From JANQRA01 sp035762545 (GTDB lineage Bacteria; Actinomycetota; Acidimicrobiia; Spongiisociales; ZC4RG35), in NCBI GenBank assembly GCA_035762545.1, contig DASTOM010000029.1, forward strand, positions 8,594-72,593: a stretch of DNA of 64,000 nucleotides, in the 5' to 3' direction. Each line of letters begins with the position of its first letter. Within the stretch, counting starts at the first letter, position 1. A program made the translations under genes and the position numbers. The notes below the pieces were generated by a model, which saw only the letters and a list, made by a program, of their open reading frames with translations, did no database searches and was not told where the DNA came from. Shown in pieces: positions 61,401-64,000 of the stretch.

Positions 61401-61703
61401 TCGGGCCAGTACCCGATCGTCGGGGTGAACACGTTCCTCTCCAAGGAGGGCTCACCCTTCGAGATCCCGGGGGAGTTGATTCGATCGACAGATCAGGACA
61501 AGGACCGTCAGATCTCGAACCTTCGAGCGTTTCAGTCCCGCAACGAGCACGTGGCCGGAGATGCGTTGGCTGCGTTGCAGCAAGCCGCCGTCCAGGGAGA
61601 CAACATCTTCGAACAGCTCATGGAGACCGCCAAGGTGACGTCACTCGGTCAGATGAGCCAGGCGTTGTATGACGTCGGAGGCCAGTACCGGCGGAACATG
61701 TAG
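58410..61703 (+). CDS. icmF: Fused isobutyryl-CoA mutase IcmF
   Basis: 1097 aa. Order: B12-binding domain (1-140; TTLFDGHDASINIFRRILQS with the D-x-H-x-x motif), MeaB-type G-protein chaperone (about 150-480; VVGITGTGGSGKSSLVDEVL, VISVDPSKRRSGGALLGDRI, DLVAINKADKVGA) and the acyl-CoA-binding TIM barrel (about 540-1097; ARRLSTAFDSVTLYGSDPHE, SVSISGYHMAEAGANPITQL). This single-chain layout is diagnostic of IcmF, which interconverts isobutyryl- and butyryl-CoA (some also act on isovaleryl/pivalyl-CoA). Confidence 0.95.
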   Translation: MTGYQAANRIRFVTATTLFDGHDASINIFRRILQSYGAEVIHLGHNRSGLDIVEAAVQEGAHAIAVTSYQGGHMEFYRYMRDLLVERDATQIRLFGGGGGTILPTEGEELAEYGVTRIYSPDDGREMGLTGMVTDMLSRSDYPIGELDKDFDLDTLTTANPGVVARLISAAENFGDKYADVWEQLDLRALDAKAPVVGITGTGGSGKSSLVDEVLRRLLLDFEDLKIAVISVDPSKRRSGGALLGDRIRMNSLPHPRLYMRSLATRQANLALSPHIHNAVSIVKAAGYDLVLLETSGIGQSDTEIVDHSDVSMYVMTPDYGAATQLEKIDMLDFADLVAINKADKVGAADALRDVRKQYKRNHLEFTTDDDRLPIYLTIASDFNDPGTNRFYQAFASRIGLDSSLDLPVIYEAKQHVVPPERTGYLAEIVEAVRKYDEWATTQAEAAERLHHLTAAEVDATDARAAVDPENLKRLERWDGLVAEYAGEEFIYHVRDREIRVPLHSETLSHTRVPKVALPRYRSWGDRLEWMLQENVPGEFPYTAGVFPFRRQEEDPARMFAGEGPPEQTNARFHYLSEGMPARRLSTAFDSVTLYGSDPHERPDIYGKVGNSGVSIATLDDAKKLYSGFDLSDPATSVSMTINGPAPMILAFFMNTAIDQACETYITDNDLWDEVEAKIDAIYGDRSRPVYHGDLPSGNEGLGLRLLGVTGDQVLPADVYEAVKAETISRVRGTVQADILKEDQAQNTCIFSTEFALRMMGDIQQYFVDNDVRNFYSVSISGYHMAEAGANPITQLAFTLANGFTYVENYLARGMDIDDFAPNLSYFFSNGIDAEYAVIGRVARRIWAKAIKHRYGGNERSQKLKYHVQTSGRSLHAQEIGFNDIRTTLQALYALYDNANSLHTNAYDEAITTPTEESVRRALAIQLIINKELGLNKNENPLQGSFIISELTDLVEEAVLAEFERISSRGGVLGAMERQYQRTTIQEESLYYEQQKESGQYPIVGVNTFLSKEGSPFEIPGELIRSTDQDKDRQISNLRAFQSRNEHVAGDALAALQQAAVQGDNIFEQLMETAKVTSLGQMSQALYDVGGQYRRNM

Positions 61704-61854
61704 TCGGATCGGCGGCCCGATGTGTGCCGTTTCGGACGAAACAGATTGGGTGCGGTTCGCACTGCGGGCCGTTCTGTGCGAGAGCCTTTGTCTCTGACCA
61801 GCTCTCGACGGGAGGACGTGTCTGACCCGCTGGTGCAGCGCGATACTGCATGCC

Positions 61855-62201
61855 ATGCAGGATTTCGAGGAGCTCCAGGGGCGACTTGGAGACGCTCTGG
61901 CGGCGAACCGGGCTGGATCGGCAGTCGACCACGCACTGATCGCACTTCCGTCGTTCAGCGTGGGTGAGTCACTGCTCGCGCATTACGTGGAACGGATCCC
62001 GGGACTCGAGCATCGATATCTGCTGGCGTTCTTGATGCTGCACCTTCTATCGATCGGGGCACCGGCGTCGTGCTCCATATGCTGTCCGGGCTCGACATCG
62101 ATGGCCGACTCGGACTCACCTCGATCGGCTACGACTCCGACCACGCAGGCGAACTCTACGAGGCAGCCGCGGCGGCGATCGCCGACGCAGCGGCGACTTG
62201 A
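61855..62201 (+). pseudogene. Remnant of an ATP-grasp peptide ligase (PGM1-related), internally deleted
   Basis: The first about 60 codons (MQDFEELQGRLGDALAANRA, VDHALIALPSFSVGESLLAH, YVERIPGLEHRYLLAFLMLH) match the start of preATP-grasp/PGM1-type ligases. At about 62040-62055 the meaningful frame switches by +2: from 62055 the other frame reads RGTGVVLHMLSGLDIDGRLG then LTSIGYDSDHAGELYEAAAA and stops at 62201, like the C-terminus of the same family. The ATP-grasp core (about 300 residues in intact members) is absent. The two ends are thus joined by a large deletion with a frameshift. Confidence 0.65.
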
Positions 62202-62285
62202 AATCCTGCAAGTGGCTCTCGATCCCTATCTGGGCCAGTCATCCAGCCGACGGATCTGTCGGCACCTCCTCCTACCCTGAAAAGT

Positions 62286-64000
62286 GTGAATCCATCAGGT
62301 CCATCGACTCTGGGTCGGTCAATTGTCTTTGGTATGGGTCAGCCGACTTCCGGGGCTCGGGAAACGGCCGACAACTACGTACTGGACCGAAAGCTGTGGA
62401 CCGACCCAAACCGCCTCGCCGAGACGGTCGATGAGCTCACACGGCGCTACGTCAACCGTGTCCCCACCGTGTTCGTCCTCGACGTTGACCCCGATGAGCT
62501 CAACGCACCGGAGACCACGGACGCCCCGCCTTACGAGCTCGGTGGCGAGTTCACGTTCCTTCGGGAGCGATTGACCAAGCTGATCTGGCACAACTCGTAC
62601 GACGCCAGGTCGGGGGAGCTCATCTGGTGGTGGGCGCACAAGGCGGCGGCAAGGCTCGACGTCACCGTCGGTGGGCCGGCGGACGTCCTCACCGCGGACG
62701 GAACACCGATCTGGATCGATGGGGGACCACGACAGCCACTGGATGTCGACGAGCTCGTCGTCCACCACGAATCGATCGAGCTGGGCAGGCTCACTCCTGT
62801 CCCCAAGCCCACCCCACCCGACGCCGATCTGGCACCGGACCAGCTCGACGCCGTGTCCCATCTGGTCGGGCCGGCACGGGTGATAGCACCGGCGGGATCG
62901 GGGAAGACACGAGTCCTCACCGCACGCGTGCGCCACCTCATCGAAGACCGGGGCATCGAGCCCGAACTGATCACCGCGCTCGCCTACAACCGGCGGGCCG
63001 CCCGTGAGATGGTGGAACGGCTGCCCGAAGGCGAGAGACTCAACGTTCGCACCATTCACTCCATCGGCTGGGAAATCCTCCACATGGGCAAGCCCGGCCT
63101 CCGCCTCATCGACGAGGCCGAGCAGCGACGACGTCTCGAGCCGATCACCAGCGCACCGCCCCGGGCCAACACCGACACCATCGGCCCCTACATCGAAGCC
63201 CTCGACGAGGTTCGCATCGGGCTCCGTCACCCCGACGAAGTCGAGCTGAGCCGTGACGACGTGCCCGGGTTCGCCGACACCCTCCGCCGCTACCGGGATC
63301 GTCTGGAACGGGCCGGGGAGGCCGACCACGCCGAGCAGATCTACGGCGCCATCGAAGTCCTCTGCGCCAACCCCGACATCCGGGCCCACTGGCAGGCCAA
63401 ATGCCGCCACCTCCTCGTCGACGAGTTCCAGGACCTCACCCCCGCCTACCTCCTCCTGGTCCGTCTCCTCGCCTCACCTGGCATGAACGTGTTCGGGGTC
63501 GGCGACGACGACCAGGTCATCTACGGATACTCCGGCGCCGACCCCTCGTATCTGATCGACTTCGACGGCCTGTTCCCCGGCGCCGGCCACCACGCCCTCG
63601 AGGTCAACTACCGATGCCCTGCCGACGTGGTCGAAGCGGCCTCAAACCTGGTCGGATACAACCTGCGCCGGGTCGAGAAGACCATCCACGCCGAAAATGG
63701 CCACGAAGGTCTCGAAGTCGCCACTACCCCTGGTGACGAATTGGCCATCGCCGCCGCCGACCGGATCGCCGAGCTGATCGACGGGGGAGTGCCGTCCACC
63801 GACATCGCCGTCCTCACCCGGGTCAACTCCAGCCTCCTCCCCGTCCGGATCGCCCTCGCCGAACGGGGCATCCCCTTCGACTCCCTGCTCTCACCGAGCA
63901 TCCTCGACCGCACCTTGGTCCGGGCCACCCTCGCCTGGATCCGCATCGCCCTCGACCCGGAGGCGATGACCCGCAACGACCTGTTCGAAGTGATCAGACG
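62286..64000 (+). CDS. UvrD/Rep-type superfamily-1 helicase (3' end beyond window)
   Basis: 571 codons are visible. An N-terminal about 190-aa domain (RVPTVFVLDVDPDELNAPET, GELIWWWAHKAAARLDVTVG) precedes the helicase motifs: Q LAPDQLDAVSHLVGP; I VIAPAGSGKTRVLTARVRHL; Ia LAYNRRAAREMVERL; Ib VRTIHSIGWEIL; II HLLVDEFQDLTPAYL; III FGVGDDDQVIYGYSGADPSY; IV LEVNYRCPADVV. It should translocate 3'-5' on ssDNA. GTG 62286 has TACCCT (62273-62278) 7 nt upstream; ATG 62334 is the alternative start. Confidence 0.9.
   Translation, partial: MNPSGPSTLGRSIVFGMGQPTSGARETADNYVLDRKLWTDPNRLAETVDELTRRYVNRVPTVFVLDVDPDELNAPETTDAPPYELGGEFTFLRERLTKLIWHNSYDARSGELIWWWAHKAAARLDVTVGGPADVLTADGTPIWIDGGPRQPLDVDELVVHHESIELGRLTPVPKPTPPDADLAPDQLDAVSHLVGPARVIAPAGSGKTRVLTARVRHLIEDRGIEPELITALAYNRRAAREMVERLPEGERLNVRTIHSIGWEILHMGKPGLRLIDEAEQRRRLEPITSAPPRANTDTIGPYIEALDEVRIGLRHPDEVELSRDDVPGFADTLRRYRDRLERAGEADHAEQIYGAIEVLCANPDIRAHWQAKCRHLLVDEFQDLTPAYLLLVRLLASPGMNVFGVGDDDQVIYGYSGADPSYLIDFDGLFPGAGHHALEVNYRCPADVVEAASNLVGYNLRRVEKTIHAENGHEGLEVATTPGDELAIAAADRIAELIDGGVPSTDIAVLTRVNSSLLPVRIALAERGIPFDSLLSPSILDRTLVRATLAWIRIALDPEAMTRNDLFEVIR

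Noticed and set aside
61730..61743. GTTTCG-GA-CGAAAC after icmF as a terminator
   Set aside because: The 2-nt loop is too tight, and no U-tract follows; too weak to call.
61722..61967. Small plus-strand frame upstream of the ATP-grasp remnant
   Set aside because: Arg/Gly-rich with no motif, overlapping the convincing N-terminal frame from 61855.

Overview
The window is GC-rich, densely coding chromosomal DNA with GTG/TTG starts, strong third-position G/C and many 4-nt start/stop overlaps. It is bacterial and almost certainly actinobacterial. The DUF2469 protein, the WhiG-type sigma factor beside rpsB, PII-Amt-GlnD, the ImuA'/ImuB mutasome genes under a CGAACATATGTTCG LexA box, and a fused isobutyryl-CoA mutase all point to Actinomycetota. 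A deep-branching class such as Acidimicrobiia is my inference from gene order, not something I can prove here. I see no phage, IS element, CRISPR array, rRNA or tRNA.

Layout. 1-1077 (minus): MoxR ATPase (cut by the edge), DUF2087 and VOC genes. 1121-8219 (plus): ffh-rpsP-khpA-rimM, a thiolase, trmD-rplS-lepB-DUF2469-YraN, i.e. signal recognition, ribosome maturation and secretion. 8260-21488 is an accessory block between YraN and comM, which usually lie close together in actinobacteria: two ABC-2 exporters, one TetR-controlled; an enoyl-CoA hydratase; a nitrogen cluster (winged-helix regulator, amt, PII, glnD); a yeast-type cytosine deaminase divergent from gamma-glutamyltransferase; and a cupin. 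21532-25462: comM-dprA-xerC-whiG. 25459-27031 (minus): a YbaK-type deacylase and queG.

27177-34514: rpsB-tsf-pyrH-frr-cdsA-dxr-rseP-ispG (translation, pyrimidine, phospholipid and isoprenoid precursor genes). 35030-46649: proS, then rimP-nusA-infB-rbfA-nrnA-truB-ribF and rpsO-pnp, a transcription/translation/RNA-decay supercluster. 46744-64000 is more varied: a membrane protein, an Fpg-type glycosylase, a minus-strand glycosyltransferase/HEAT/receiver group, imuA'-imuB, a hydrolase and acyltransferase, a folate enzyme, small redox and esterase genes, a MarR-icmF divergent pair, a gutted ATP-grasp ligase pseudogene and the start of a UvrD-type helicase.

Three cross-cutting signals stand out. 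First, at least 23 genes have a TANNNT hexamer 6-10 nt before the start codon, the layout of leaderless transcripts; I used this to settle several starts. Second, a family of short palindromic elements ending in GTCGCCCCCCCT (or a close variant) sits in frame inside imuB, mutM and rbfA, with a possible relic at the end of the glycosyltransferase gene, resembling in behaviour the coding palindromic elements known from Rickettsia. Third, 14296-14473 carries a chain of back-to-back perfect hairpins that no gene explains.
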